Notes: generated by a model from the sequence alone, not told the origin. DNA of 30,602 nucleotides from Anaerolineales bacterium UBA3001 (GCA_002346435.1 DDZT01000028.1:1-30602); one strand, 5' to 3'. Numbered from the stretch's first letter, positions 1-8,760 are shown. Numbers and translations: made by a program.

Positions 1-162
1 ATTTAACTGTTTTTCAAATGTAGGCAATATATACTGCAACAAACCCGAATTTTCGGTACTAGTAGTAGTTGCGAGCCGTAGCGTAGAATTGTGGTTGGTT
101 TTGCTACTGCATCCCGAAGTTAGAATTGCGAATATCAACAAATAAGTTGTAAATACTGACAT
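1..162 (-). CDS. tupA: Tungstate ABC transporter substrate-binding lipoprotein, N-terminal part (runs off window)
   Basis: Reading leftwards from an ATG at 162, the frame stays open for 54 codons to the window edge. It starts with a short hydrophobic stretch and a lipobox ending in Ser-Gly-Cys at residue 18. The mature part then reads LRLATTTSTENSGLLQYILP, which closely matches the start of TupA/PBP-like tungstate-binding proteins (typically LATTTSTxDSGLL). The family captures tungstate (sometimes molybdate) outside the membrane and hands it to a TupB/TupC ABC transporter, whose genes may lie beyond the left edge. The gene follows tilS on the same strand with a 29-base gap and has AGGA about 8 bases before the ATG. 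A related molybdate or phosphate-type binding protein is possible, but the ATTTST-x-x-SGLL signature favours TupA. Confidence 0.8.
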   Translation of the reverse strand, partial: MSVFTTYLLIFAILTSGCSSKTNHNSTLRLATTTSTENSGLLQYILPTFEKQLN

Positions 163-191
163 GGATCTGGTCCTAGTCATTCATTGGCCAA

Positions 192-1664
192 TTATTGTGT
201 ACAAGTCATTCGCACACGCATTATATTTTGGCTGTTTTTGCTTATGCATGCACGATGGTCCAATCTCCATCCAGCAATCCATATTATTTGTTTTCCACTC
301 ACGAGTAAAGGTATGCAATTTCGTAATTCATAAGGAATCCTAGCATTAGTCATGTAATGCGCCAGAGACTGGCTTTTCCCATGCATGCCAAGTGGTTGGA
401 ATTTATCTCCAGTTCTACGTGATCGGAGTTGTAGCGGATTATTCTCTAATTTGTCACAGTCAATATACGCTTTCCAGCGATCCGCATTTTTGTACACTGA
501 TTTCCAGTGTATTTTTTCTGGAAAATCTACTAAGAGTTTCCAACCGCATGACTCAAGTGCTACGGAGCCTGGAGCCTCGATTGTAATTGTTTCTCCATTA
601 ACTAGAAATGGTGAGTTGATATGATAATCTGTCGTTATTCTTGCTTCAACAATTATCAGATGTTGATAATCAATCTTCATAATCAGATTGCCTGGCAAAG
701 AACACTCTTGACGCACATCTCCCGTTTTCGAGAATTCTGCCGCATATGAAATTGGATTGAAATCTATGTTGCGTATGTTTGGCCTTAATTGTTTTATGGC
801 TAATCTTAATATTGCTAACTGTGTGCCTGTAAGAGCCTGTCCAAACATTGAGCGTTTGATAACAACCTTATGATCATCAAAATACGCAACAATGTTGTTC
901 CAAGCAATCTTGTTTGCTTGTTGTAAGACAACCGAATCATTTTTTAATATGGTTGAAATATGACTAGTAGTTTGATGGATTTTAGGGTTTATATCTTTTA
1001 ATATTGGAGTGATTTCATGACGTATACGGTTGCGCAAGTACCTTTTATTATTGTTGGTTGGGTCCTGAATAGGGCTTAGGTTGTTATCTATGCAGTATTC
1101 TTGGATATCTTGACGTGGCACAGAAAGCAATGGACGTCCTATAAATATGTCAGAATGCTCATAAGTCGCAATTGTTAACATGCTAGGAACAATCGGTGTG
1201 ATGGGGCTCATTCCACTTAGACCAGAAATACCAGCTCCGCGCACAAAATTCATGAGTATCGTCTCTACTTGATCGTCAGCATTGTGCCCTACTAGAATTA
1301 GTTTGATGTTGTGTGTGTCTGCTATTCTTTTGAATAGTGTGTATCGTGCCTGTCTTCCTGCATCTTCTATGGATAATTTGTGCTTTGAGGCAATTTTTTT
1401 GATGTTTTGATTATCAACAACTATATTAAATCCCCAGTCTTGGGCAATTTGAGTAACAAATCTCCCATCTTTTGATGAATTATTGCGTAATTCATGGTCT
1501 AAATGTACAACTATTGTTTGTGATGGTAGTGTAGGAAATTGACTCAGTATGTGTAATAGTGCAAGGCTATCTGGCCCACCAGAAACTCCAATTACCAGTC
1601 CATCATTCCACAAATCAGGACATATTTTTTCACTAAATTCTCGCAATATGCCAAAAAGATCCAT
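192..1664 (-). CDS. tilS: tRNA(Ile)-lysidine synthetase
   Basis: TilS uses ATP to attach lysine to C34 of the tRNA-Ile that has anticodon CAU, so that it reads AUA codons instead of AUG. The protein is 490 residues, a usual length for the long form. The PP-loop ATP-binding motif VSGGPDSLAL is at about residues 27-36. The N-terminal N-type ATP pyrophosphatase domain includes VGHNADDQVETILMNF and GxSGLSGM. The C-terminal TilS domain is recognisable from RRTGDKFQPLGMHGKSQSL and PLLVSGKQIIWIAGWRLD. There is no Shine-Dalgarno before the ATG. Instead a TGC-TATAAT extended -10 box lies 7 bases upstream, which suggests a leaderless transcript. It is divergent from mreB and followed by tupA. Confidence 0.95.
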   Translation of the reverse strand: MDLFGILREFSEKICPDLWNDGLVIGVSGGPDSLALLHILSQFPTLPSQTIVVHLDHELRNNSSKDGRFVTQIAQDWGFNIVVDNQNIKKIASKHKLSIEDAGRQARYTLFKRIADTHNIKLILVGHNADDQVETILMNFVRGAGISGLSGMSPITPIVPSMLTIATYEHSDIFIGRPLLSVPRQDIQEYCIDNNLSPIQDPTNNNKRYLRNRIRHEITPILKDINPKIHQTTSHISTILKNDSVVLQQANKIAWNNIVAYFDDHKVVIKRSMFGQALTGTQLAILRLAIKQLRPNIRNIDFNPISYAAEFSKTGDVRQECSLPGNLIMKIDYQHLIIVEARITTDYHINSPFLVNGETITIEAPGSVALESCGWKLLVDFPEKIHWKSVYKNADRWKAYIDCDKLENNPLQLRSRRTGDKFQPLGMHGKSQSLAHYMTNARIPYELRNCIPLLVSGKQIIWIAGWRLDHRACISKNSQNIMRVRMTCTQ

Positions 1665-1671
1665 TTGTGAA

Positions 1672-1680
1672 ATTATAGCA
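1672..1680 (-). promoter_or_regulatory. Extended -10 promoter of tilS
   Basis: On the minus strand TGC-TATAAT is followed by seven bases and then the tilS ATG at 1664. No good -35 hexamer is found at 17 bases. The expected transcription start falls at or within a base or two of the ATG, so the mRNA would have almost no leader. Confidence 0.5.
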
Positions 1681-1715
1681 TGTGTGTTTCTTAGTATATT
1701 AGGATACCTTCTGCG

Positions 1716-1724
1716 TGGTATAAT
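1716..1724 (+). promoter_or_regulatory. Extended -10 promoter of the mreB cluster
   Basis: TGG-TATAAT is a consensus -10 hexamer with the extended TGn element. The -35 region at 17 bases (ATATTA) is poor. Transcription would start near 1731, giving a leader of about 35 bases that contains the AGGAGA Shine-Dalgarno of mreB. It sits in the 102-base divergent region shared with tilS. Confidence 0.55.
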
Positions 1725-1766
1725 CGCGCTTCGTAGAACTCATGAGACAATTAGGAGACAAATCTA

Positions 1767-2834
1767 TTGGCAATTAGTCCATTAAATTGGTTTCTAGGCC
1801 TGTTTTCCCTGGATATTGGCATCGATCTTGGTACAGCTAATACACTTGTATATGTGCGCGGGAAGGGCATAGTAATAAATGAACCATCCTGGGTGGCAGT
1901 TGACAAAAAGACGCGTCGTCCTCTTGCTATAGGGTCGGAGGCCAAAGAACTTGTTGGACGCACGCCTACAAATATTCAGGCAGTGCGTCCTCTTCGTGAT
2001 GGTGTCATTTCTGAATTTGAAATTACGGAGGCGATGCTTCGTTATTTTATTGATAAGGCCCATGAGCAAAGTTATGTGCCGATTCCTCGGCCTCGTGTAG
2101 TTGTGGGTATACCTAGTGGTGTGACAGAAGTAGAGAAGCGTGCTGTGTATGATGCTACTCTAGCAGCTGGAGCACGAGCTGCTTATTTGATAGAGGAACC
2201 CATGGCGGCTGCTATAGGTGCTGGATTGCCGATAGGTGAGGCTCGTGGTTCGATGGTTCTAGATATTGGTGGAGGAACTACTGAGATTGCTGTGTTTTCG
2301 ATGGGTGGTGTAGTGCTCAGTCGTTCCCTGCGAGTTGCTGGTGATGAGATGGATGAAGATATCATTCAATATGCACGCACAAAATATAACTTAGCTATTG
2401 GCGAACGAATGGCTGAAAGAGTAAAAATAGATGTAGGGTCCGCTCATTCTTTGCCAGAAGAAAGAGTAACTGTTCTTAGGGGACGAAATCTTGTGACCGG
2501 TCTTCCTGATTCTGTAGAAGTATCATCTATAGAAATCAGGGGTGCTCTCGCAGAATCCACACGTACGCTTGTCAATTTAGTAAAGGAAGCAATTGATGAA
2601 ACTCCTCCAGAGATCATTGCTGACTTAATGGAATCAGGAGTTTGTTTGGCTGGTGGAGTGTCGCAGCTTCAAGGTTTGGCGGCAAGGATGCAAGGTGAAA
2701 TAAACATGGAATGCTGGGTAGCTGAAGACCCATTAACATGTGTGGCTCGTGGAGCTGGATACATTTTGGATGATCTTGACAATCTAGCTCGGTTCTTGGT
2801 GGGGCTAGAGCGTGGTAGTACTCAACATAGTTGA
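1767..2834 (+). CDS. mreB: Rod shape-determining protein MreB
   Basis: MreB is an actin-like ATPase that forms membrane-associated filaments and guides lateral peptidoglycan synthesis by the RodA/PBP2 elongasome. It has 355 residues (family about 335-350). Phosphate-1 motif IGIDLGTANTLVY is near residue 14, phosphate-2 motif LDIGGGTTEIAVFS is in the middle, and the adenosine motif LAGGVSQLQGL is near 290-300. The N-terminal LFSLDIGIDLG form is typical. The chosen start is TTG, supported by AGGAGA at 1753-1758 with 8 bases spacing; no ATG lies in frame nearby. It is the first gene of a plus-strand cluster leading into glycan genes, and is separated from mreC and mreD, which lie about 11.2 kb away on the other strand. 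Confidence 0.96.
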   Translation: MAISPLNWFLGLFSLDIGIDLGTANTLVYVRGKGIVINEPSWVAVDKKTRRPLAIGSEAKELVGRTPTNIQAVRPLRDGVISEFEITEAMLRYFIDKAHEQSYVPIPRPRVVVGIPSGVTEVEKRAVYDATLAAGARAAYLIEEPMAAAIGAGLPIGEARGSMVLDIGGGTTEIAVFSMGGVVLSRSLRVAGDEMDEDIIQYARTKYNLAIGERMAERVKIDVGSAHSLPEERVTVLRGRNLVTGLPDSVEVSSIEIRGALAESTRTLVNLVKEAIDETPPEIIADLMESGVCLAGGVSQLQGLAARMQGEINMECWVAEDPLTCVARGAGYILDDLDNLARFLVGLERGSTQHS

Positions 2835-2867
2835 TAGTCTTAAGTGGCTGGATTTTGAACATTTGTT

Positions 2868-4313
2868 GTGAAAGCATCAATTTTATATACACATAAAAAT
2901 CTGATTGGACTATTGTTAGCGGGCAGCTTGATAGCTATAGTTTTGGGAATTGTGCCGGCTGTCTTGGGTCTCTCAATAATTGTTAGCGTGATTGCAATTG
3001 TTATCTCGTTGATTGAGCCTATGATTGCTCTTGGTTTAGCGATTATTATTGGACCTTTACGTGCTTTGGTTGCAGTTGTCTGGACCGACGTATCTTTGTA
3101 TCCTGGTCAGATATTGTTTGCTCTGTTTGTTTTTTCTTGGCTTGTACATATTGTGTTCAATAGAAATATGAGCATTAGATTTCCAGTGACCACAAAACTT
3201 ATGGCTATCTATTTATGCATCGCTTTGCTATCTTTGTGGGATGTTACAAACATATATCAGGGTCTGACAGAACTAATTAAATGGCTTCAATTACTGATGG
3301 TTGCCGTGATAGTGTTTAATTATTGCGTAAAGCAAGGTAAGGAAAAGTGGGTTATAGGATTTGTTTTGACATCTGGTTGTCTTCAGGCATTAATTGGAAT
3401 ATGGCAATTTGCCATACGGGATACTGGACCGATGTCTTTTGAATTGGCATCAGGATTTTTTAGGGCGTATGGTACTTTCGAACAGCCAAACCCATTTGGT
3501 GGTTTTATGGGAATTTTGTGGCCTATCGCGTTAGGTGTTCTCTGGGCTTTACTCCAGAATAGAGAACCCCAACAGATAAAATATTCTTATATAACAATGG
3601 TTGTAATCACTTTGATTGTGACTGTTTTACTAGTGTGCGCATTAATAGCGTCCTATTCTCGTGGTGCATGGATTGGTTCCATTGTAGCATTTCTAGTGAT
3701 GTTGTTTTTCTTGTCATCTAGACCATTTATTGGCGTCAGCTTGGTAACAGTTACTATTGCTATAAGCACTATATTAGTTTATCTAGGGTTTGTACCTGAT
3801 CATTTTGAGAATAGAATCAATACGATACTTGAATATACGATTGTTCAGGATGTGCGTCGTGTTTCTATCGATGAGACTAATTTTTCCGTTATTGAAAGAG
3901 CTGCACACTGGCAAGCGGCTAGTAAAATGATTGAAGCACATCCCTGGCTTGGAGTAGGTATGGGCAACTATCAGGTTGTGTATCCAACATATAGATTGGC
4001 GAATTGGGAAAATCCTCTTGGGCATGCTCATAACGTTTACTTGAACGTTGCAGCTGAAACAGGGGTGATTGGACTTGGTTCATATATATTGTTCTGGGGG
4101 TATGTATTTTTGCAAACAATTAGTGTTTTGCGAAGAAGTACCAATTGGAATCGAGGGATTACTCTTGGATTATTGGGTGCATGGACACATCTTGGGGTAC
4201 ATAATTTTGTAGACAATCTATTTGTGAACAATATACATTTATGCTTAGGTGGTTTATTGGGTGTATTGTCTGTAGTGAGCACTAGAGTACGCAACAAGAG
4301 TTTGTTTGTATAA
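2868..4313 (+). CDS. O-antigen ligase/polymerase-like membrane protein (Wzy_C family)
   Basis: This 481-residue protein is almost entirely hydrophobic, with about ten or more membrane segments separated by short loops. The family signature is in the large C-terminal part: HPWLGVGMGNY, then ENPLGHAHNVYLNVAAETGVIGL, containing the HAHN motif of PF04932-type O-antigen ligases and polymerases, and SYSRGAW earlier. Such proteins transfer or polymerise undecaprenyl-linked glycans outside the membrane. If the host lacks LPS, the acceptor would be something other than lipid A, for instance surface protein or wall polymer (inference). The start is GTG at 2868 without a clear Shine-Dalgarno, 33 bases after mreB. 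A second HAHN-containing protein is encoded at 16433-19483. Confidence 0.85.
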   Translation: MKASILYTHKNLIGLLLAGSLIAIVLGIVPAVLGLSIIVSVIAIVISLIEPMIALGLAIIIGPLRALVAVVWTDVSLYPGQILFALFVFSWLVHIVFNRNMSIRFPVTTKLMAIYLCIALLSLWDVTNIYQGLTELIKWLQLLMVAVIVFNYCVKQGKEKWVIGFVLTSGCLQALIGIWQFAIRDTGPMSFELASGFFRAYGTFEQPNPFGGFMGILWPIALGVLWALLQNREPQQIKYSYITMVVITLIVTVLLVCALIASYSRGAWIGSIVAFLVMLFFLSSRPFIGVSLVTVTIAISTILVYLGFVPDHFENRINTILEYTIVQDVRRVSIDETNFSVIERAAHWQAASKMIEAHPWLGVGMGNYQVVYPTYRLANWENPLGHAHNVYLNVAAETGVIGLGSYILFWGYVFLQTISVLRRSTNWNRGITLGLLGAWTHLGVHNFVDNLFVNNIHLCLGGLLGVLSVVSTRVRNKSLFV

Positions 4314-4349
4314 GTGCCTTATTATGTTATTTTTTAGGAAGAAATATTC

Positions 4350-4814
4350 ATGAAATTCAAACGATTTGATAGTAGCGAAACTCGTCGTTTTATAAAATTC
4401 AGTATTGTAGGTGCTATAGGATTTATAATCGACACAGGCGCATTAAATATCATGATAGGTTATCTGGGGATGACTACAAGTTTACTGCGTCTTATAGCAA
4501 AAACTATATCTTTTACTCTTGCTTTGACTAGTAACTTTTTTTGGAATCGCTACTGGATTTATCCTGACTCACGATCTAAAAGTGTTAGATTACAGGCTGT
4601 TCAGTTCACAGTTGTTAATTTGATTGGTCTTGCATTGAATCTTTTGATATTTGGCTCAGTTAGTTCAGCATTCATTCCAACATTACAAAATTATTATGGA
4701 GTCCAAGCTGGATTGATTATAGGTACCAATGTAGGTCAAGTGGCGGCGGTAGCAGTGGTATTGTTCTGGAATTTTTTCGCAAATCGTTATTGGACCTATG
4801 GTGATGTTGAGTAA
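4350..4814 (+). CDS. GtrA-family membrane protein
   Basis: The 154 residues form four predicted membrane segments. The frame is typical of GtrA (PF04138): RRFIKFSIVGAIGFIIDTG at the start, an NFFWNRYW motif after the second helix and a repeated NFFANRYWTYGD at the C-terminus. GtrA proteins are thought to flip or present undecaprenyl-phosphate sugars for surface glycan modification. The ATG follows AGGAAGA with good spacing. It lies between a ligase-like protein and a GT4 glycosyltransferase in the same direction, which fits a role in glycan export. The substrate cannot be read from the sequence. Confidence 0.88.
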   Translation: MKFKRFDSSETRRFIKFSIVGAIGFIIDTGALNIMIGYLGMTTSLLRLIAKTISFTLALTSNFFWNRYWIYPDSRSKSVRLQAVQFTVVNLIGLALNLLIFGSVSSAFIPTLQNYYGVQAGLIIGTNVGQVAAVAVVLFWNFFANRYWTYGDVE

Positions 4815-4823
4815 AGTGCAATT

Positions 4824-5969
4824 GTGAAGATTGGGTTAGAAATCACTGCTGCTGTGCGACAGAGTGGTGGAATAGGGCGTTACGTTCGAGAGATGGTACA
4901 TGCATTGGCGGATATTGATTCAATTAATCAATATCGTCTTTTCTATGCTAGCAAAAACAAAGTAGAGGGAGGCATGCTGACTTTACCAAATAATTTCCAT
5001 CTACGTCATTTGCCTGTGAATGATATTTGGCTTGCGCGAATTTGGCAACGGATGCGTTTGCCGGTACCTGTAGAACTTATTACGGGTGTCATTGATATAT
5101 ATCATTCTCCTGATTTCACTTTGCCTCCGACATTACAAGGTGTACCTACGTTGCTGACTGTGCATGATTTGTCATTTTTGCGAGATCCAGAATCTGCTTC
5201 TCCAGGTTTGCGAGGATATCTGGAAGTTGCGGTTAAACGCTCCGTGCGGATTGCCACACATGTTTTGGCAGACTCGGAATCTACCAAAGATGATCTTGTC
5301 GAATTATATTTAACACCCGCAGATAAAATAACAGTGCTCTATCCTGGAGTATCATCGGACTTCCGTCCCATAATGGATCCAGTGGAGATTAAGCAAGTGC
5401 GTAAACGGTATAAATTGGGCCAAGAACCATTTGTGTTATCAGTGGGCACTTTGCAGCCTAGAAAAAATCACTTGACTTTAATCAAGGCATTTGAGCTTGC
5501 ACTTGGCGATTCTGAATATAATCTTGTATTAGCTGGTGGTGATGGTTGGAGCTATGACGCAGTGTATGAATTAGTAGAATCACGCGGATTACAAAAACGC
5601 GTTTTATTTCCCGGTTTTATTGAAGACGCTAATTTAGCGGCTCTATATTCTTCTGCAGATATTATGGCTTTTCCTTCTTTGTATGAAGGGTTTGGTTTGC
5701 CAGTATTAGAGGCTATGGCTTGTGGCGTACCTGTGTTCGCATCTAGTGTTTCCAGCTTGCCTGAAGTGACGGGAGATGCTGCTTTATTGGTTGACCCTAG
5801 CAATGTAGAAGATATGGCAGATGCTATGTTGAAATTGACGGAAAATGTAGATCTTAGACAAAGCATTCGCGAAAAAGGGCTTGAGAGAGCAGAGCAATTT
5901 AGTTGGCAGGCTTCTGCGGAAGCTTTGTTGGGAGTTTATAAGGACTTGGCTGATCATGTGCGAATCTAG
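4824..5969 (+). CDS. GT4-family glycosyltransferase
   Basis: This is a 381-residue GT-B fold enzyme that transfers a sugar from a nucleotide donor, probably on the cytoplasmic side. The N-terminal acceptor domain begins MKIGLEITAAVRQSGGIGRYVREMV, with the Gly-rich loop common in mannosyltransferase-like GT4 proteins. The C-terminal donor domain carries SVGTLQPRKNHLTLIKAF, VLAGG and the EGFGLPVLEAMACGVPV motif, whose two Glu residues bind and help catalyse. The start is GTG, 9 bases after the gtrA stop, so the two are probably translationally linked. Donor sugar and product are not identifiable. Confidence 0.92.
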   Translation: MKIGLEITAAVRQSGGIGRYVREMVHALADIDSINQYRLFYASKNKVEGGMLTLPNNFHLRHLPVNDIWLARIWQRMRLPVPVELITGVIDIYHSPDFTLPPTLQGVPTLLTVHDLSFLRDPESASPGLRGYLEVAVKRSVRIATHVLADSESTKDDLVELYLTPADKITVLYPGVSSDFRPIMDPVEIKQVRKRYKLGQEPFVLSVGTLQPRKNHLTLIKAFELALGDSEYNLVLAGGDGWSYDAVYELVESRGLQKRVLFPGFIEDANLAALYSSADIMAFPSLYEGFGLPVLEAMACGVPVFASSVSSLPEVTGDAALLVDPSNVEDMADAMLKLTENVDLRQSIREKGLERAEQFSWQASAEALLGVYKDLADHVRI

Positions 5970-5998
5970 TAGACTGTATAGTCAATGGCCAGATTAAT

Positions 5999-6496
5999 AT
6001 GCAAAACAATATTAACGATGTAGGTAAAACACCTTCTGAGTCTGCTGTTCATTTAGCACAGCTGATGTTGCCTGAGCATGCTAATCCGTTAGGCAATGTC
6101 CATGGGGGAGTGATAATGAAACTCGCTGATGAGGCTGGAAGTTTAGCTGCTATGCGCCATGCTGGCATGCACGCAGTTACGGTGTTTGTAGAGTCTATGA
6201 CATTCAATGAGCCAGTAGAAGTTGGAGCTTTGCTGCATTTAAATGCTCAATTAAGTTGGGTAGGACGTTCGTCCATTGAAGTATTGGTAAGAGTAGATGC
6301 TGAAAATCCTCTTACTGCGGATGTTGTGGCAACAAACTCAGCGTTTATTGTGTATGTAGCTCTAGACAAGCAGGGGAAGCCAACTTTGGTGCCTCGACTA
6401 GTTTGTGAGAACGAGCGACAAAAGGAACTTATGGCTGATGGGGAGAAGCGTAAAAGTGTGCGTCTAAGTATTAGGTCACAAAATAATTCAGATTAG
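5999..6496 (+). CDS. Hotdog-fold acyl-CoA thioesterase (YciA/BACH type)
   Basis: The protein has 165 residues and a single hotdog domain. The family motif is clear: PEHANPLGNVHGGVIMKLADEAGSLAA at about residues 24-52, with the HGG turn and the Asp of KLADEA that is catalytic in this group. Then come FVESMTFNEPVEVGALLHLNAQLSWVGRSSIEV and a conserved NSAFIVYVALD strand. Family members hydrolyse acyl-CoA thioesters in the cytoplasm. The C-terminus is charged and without a domain. It has no obvious functional link to the surrounding glycan genes or glnS, although it is in the same run on the plus strand with short gaps. Confidence 0.9.
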   Translation: MQNNINDVGKTPSESAVHLAQLMLPEHANPLGNVHGGVIMKLADEAGSLAAMRHAGMHAVTVFVESMTFNEPVEVGALLHLNAQLSWVGRSSIEVLVRVDAENPLTADVVATNSAFIVYVALDKQGKPTLVPRLVCENERQKELMADGEKRKSVRLSIRSQNNSD

Positions 6497-6532
6497 GCTA
6501 AAGATATTTTTTGATGGTGATGGGTATAAAAG

Positions 6533-8260
6533 GTGGCAATGGAATCTAAAAACAATAGCGTCATAAGTGGTACGAACAAGGATTCACAAGATAATTTTGT
6601 ATCCCTGATAGTATCTAAAGATGTGGAAGATGGCAAGTTTGGTGGTAGAGTTCAAACTCGTTTCCCTCCTGAGCCAAATGGGTATTTACATATAGGACAT
6701 GTTAAGTCTATTTGCTTGAATTTTGGCATTGCAGCTGACTATAAAGGTTATTGTAGTTTGCGATTGGACGACACAAATCCTGCTAAAGAAGAGTCCGAAT
6801 TTGTAGAATCCATCATAGAAGATGTAAATTGGCTTGGATTTGATTGGGGTGATAATTTTCATTGTGCCTCAGACTACTTTGCTGAGTTATATAAATTTGC
6901 GGTGCAGTTGATACATTCTGGCAAAGCATATGTTGATAGCCTAAGCGCCGAAGATATTCGTGCTTATCGAGGCACACTCAAGGAGCCGGGCCACGATAGT
7001 CCTTATCGCAATCGTTCTGTTGAGGAAAATATAGATTTGTTTGAGAGAATGCGTAGAGGGGAATTTAAAGACGGGAGTCATGTTCTTCGAGCTAAAATAG
7101 ATATGAGTAGTAGTAATATCAATTTAAGGGATCCAGTAATGTACCGCATACTGCATGTGACTCATCATCGTACTGGAAACGAATGGTGTATATATCCAAT
7201 GTATGATTTTGCTCATGGGCAATGTGATTCAATTGAAGGTGTAACTCATTCTATTTGTACCTTAGAGTTCGAAAATAATCGACCCTTGTATGATTGGTTT
7301 CTTGATGAGCTTGCTGTGGATCATCCGCGTCAAATAGAATTTGCTAGACTAAACTTAAATTACACGGTGCTTAGTAAGCGTAAGTTAGCAGCTCTTGTAG
7401 AGGGTGGTCATGTAAGTGGATGGGATGATCCACGTATGCCAACAATATCAGGAATGCGTAGACGCGGATATACTCCTGAGGCGCTGCGCGAATTTTGTGA
7501 AAGGATTGGAGTAGCAAAACGTAACACTGTAGTTGATTTTGCATTTTTAGAACATACTCTAAGACAACACCTTAACAAAACTGTTCACAGAGCAATGGGA
7601 GTGCTAAGGCCGATTCGGGTAGTAATAGTAAACTATCCTGAAGATCAAGTAGAACAAATTGATGCGATAAACAATCCCGAGGATTCTGCCATGGGTACTC
7701 GCAAAGTGCCGTTCTCGCGAGTTCTTTATATAGAACGCGATGATTTCCTTGAAGATCCACCTAAGAAATTCTATCGATTAGCTCCTGGTCGAGAAGTGCG
7801 TCTAAGATATGCTTATTATATTAAGTGTGAGTCAGTGATACGTAATCCTGAAACTGGTGAGATAGAGGAACTGAGGTGTACCTACGATCCTGATACTCGT
7901 GGAGGTTATGCTCCAGATGGACGTAAAGTAAAAGCAACATTGCATTGGGTTTCTGCTGCTCATGCTGTAGATGCCGAGGTGCGTTTGTACGATAGATTGT
8001 TTACAGTTGAGGATCCTGCTTCGGTACCTACGGAAGATTTGGATAAAATATTGAATCCAGCATCTCTTCAGACTATACATGGATGTAAATTGGAGCCTGG
8101 TATAGTCGATGTTGATTCTGGAAGCCGATTCCAGTTAGAGCGACAAGGTTATTTTTCCTTAGACATTGTAGATTCTAGTGCTGAGCATTTGGTATTGAAT
8201 CGTACGGTGACTTTGCGTGATAGTTGGGCCCGTATACAGAAAGCTAATAATACAAAGTAA
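6533..8260 (+). CDS. glnS: Glutaminyl-tRNA synthetase
   Basis: GlnRS charges tRNA-Gln with glutamine. The protein is 575 residues, a normal bacterial length without a fused extra domain. The class I HIGH motif is in TRFPPEPNGYLHIGH (HIGH at 53-56). LRLDDTNPAKEE and the KMSKS-like VLSKRK loop follow, and the anticodon-binding beta-barrels fill the C-terminal half, including EIEELRCTYDPDTRGG. The start is uncertain: GTG at 6533, or ATG two codons later at 6539, which sits only two bases after AGGTGG. It is the last gene of the plus-strand cluster, ahead of the 8270-8334 hairpin. Together with gltX and tRNA-Gln nearby, it suggests direct glutaminylation rather than the GatCAB route. Confidence 0.96.
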   Translation: MAMESKNNSVISGTNKDSQDNFVSLIVSKDVEDGKFGGRVQTRFPPEPNGYLHIGHVKSICLNFGIAADYKGYCSLRLDDTNPAKEESEFVESIIEDVNWLGFDWGDNFHCASDYFAELYKFAVQLIHSGKAYVDSLSAEDIRAYRGTLKEPGHDSPYRNRSVEENIDLFERMRRGEFKDGSHVLRAKIDMSSSNINLRDPVMYRILHVTHHRTGNEWCIYPMYDFAHGQCDSIEGVTHSICTLEFENNRPLYDWFLDELAVDHPRQIEFARLNLNYTVLSKRKLAALVEGGHVSGWDDPRMPTISGMRRRGYTPEALREFCERIGVAKRNTVVDFAFLEHTLRQHLNKTVHRAMGVLRPIRVVIVNYPEDQVEQIDAINNPEDSAMGTRKVPFSRVLYIERDDFLEDPPKKFYRLAPGREVRLRYAYYIKCESVIRNPETGEIEELRCTYDPDTRGGYAPDGRKVKATLHWVSAAHAVDAEVRLYDRLFTVEDPASVPTEDLDKILNPASLQTIHGCKLEPGIVDVDSGSRFQLERQGYFSLDIVDSSAEHLVLNRTVTLRDSWARIQKANNTK

Positions 8261-8269
8261 TATCAGCAT

Positions 8270-8334
8270 TCGGATTAAAATAAAAAAATATTAGTGGCTA
8301 TTGTTGCACACTAATATTTTTTATTTTAATCCGA
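8270..8334. terminator. Two-way terminator hairpin between glnS and csp
   Basis: Arms 8271-8296 and 8309-8333 pair over about 25 bp with a single bulged base (seven A against six T) and a 12-base loop. The stem is AT-rich and itself contains runs of A and T, so RNA from either strand has a U-rich 3' arm. It lies between two convergent genes and would end both transcripts. Confidence 0.85.
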
Positions 8335-8377
8335 GTTGTTAGTTCTAATTCTTATGGTGTGACAGGAAAAGGAAGAA

Positions 8378-8587
8378 TTACACTACTGACACGTCGATGG
8401 CTTTTGGACCTCTATCTGACGGTTCAACTGTAAATTCAACTTGTTGACCCTCATGTAGGCTTCGAAAACCATCTGCATTGATGGCACTATAGTGGACAAA
8501 GCAATCATCACCTTCCTCACGGGAGATGAATCCAAAACCTTTTGCATCGTTAAACCACTTTACAGTACCAGTTTCTCTTTCGCTCAT
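8378..8587 (-). CDS. csp: Cold-shock protein (CspA family)
   Basis: This 69-residue single cold-shock domain binds single-stranded RNA and DNA and acts as an RNA chaperone. RNP1 is KGFGFI and RNP2 is CFVHYSAI, following GTVKWFNDAKGFGFI at the start. The frame is open upstream to 8608, but the ATG at 8587 (MSERETG) is preferred: AAGGAG lies 7 bases before it, and the domain begins a few residues later. The C-terminus EPSDRGPKAIDVSVV is standard. The transcript probably starts near 8753, giving an unusually long leader, as in cold-inducible csp genes. Confidence 0.95.
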   Translation of the reverse strand: MSERETGTVKWFNDAKGFGFISREEGDDCFVHYSAINADGFRSLHEGQQVEFTVEPSDRGPKAIDVSVV

Positions 8588-8753
8588 ATTACTACTCCTT
8601 ATATTCAAAATCTAACTTAGACGTGTAATTATTTACCATCAAGGGAAAATTACCACCGGGGATTAGACTAACTTTATTACTACAACTACTCTTTATTACT
8701 ACAACTACTTTTGTTGACTGCAATTCGAACCCTTTCCTGTCAATATTTCTCTA
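8588..8753 (-). promoter_or_regulatory. Long 5' leader of csp
   Basis: About 165 bases separate the predicted transcription start from the csp ATG. The leader contains a 19-bp perfect tandem duplication (8672-8709), an 11-base palindrome TCTAACTTAGA at 8611-8621, two similar GATGGTAA/GGTGGTAA segments, and the AAGGAG ribosome site at 8595-8600. E. coli cspA has a leader of similar length that acts as a temperature-sensitive RNA element, so a comparable role is plausible. I did not find the E. coli cold-box sequence. Confidence 0.5.
8672..8709. repeat. Perfect 19-bp tandem duplication in the csp leader
   Basis: The unit CTTTATTACTACAACTACT occurs at 8672-8690 and again, without a gap, at 8691-8709. 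It lies inside the predicted leader RNA of csp. Two copies only, so it is not a CRISPR array or a typical minisatellite. Confidence 0.9.
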
Positions 8754-8760
8754 TTTCAGC

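Noticed and set aside
2..144. Open plus-strand frame from the left edge, 47 codons
   Set aside because: It lies antisense to the tupA fragment, has no start in the window and no recognisable product.
385..624. Plus-strand frames opposite tilS
   Set aside because: They overlap the conserved TilS C-terminal domain entirely and have no ribosome site.
8588..8608. Seven extra N-terminal codons on the cold-shock protein
   Set aside because: The upstream ATG covers the AAGGAG site that serves the ATG at 8587, and cold-shock proteins normally begin close to the domain.
8672..8709. CRISPR array
   Set aside because: There are only two directly abutting 19-bp copies, no spacers and no cas genes.
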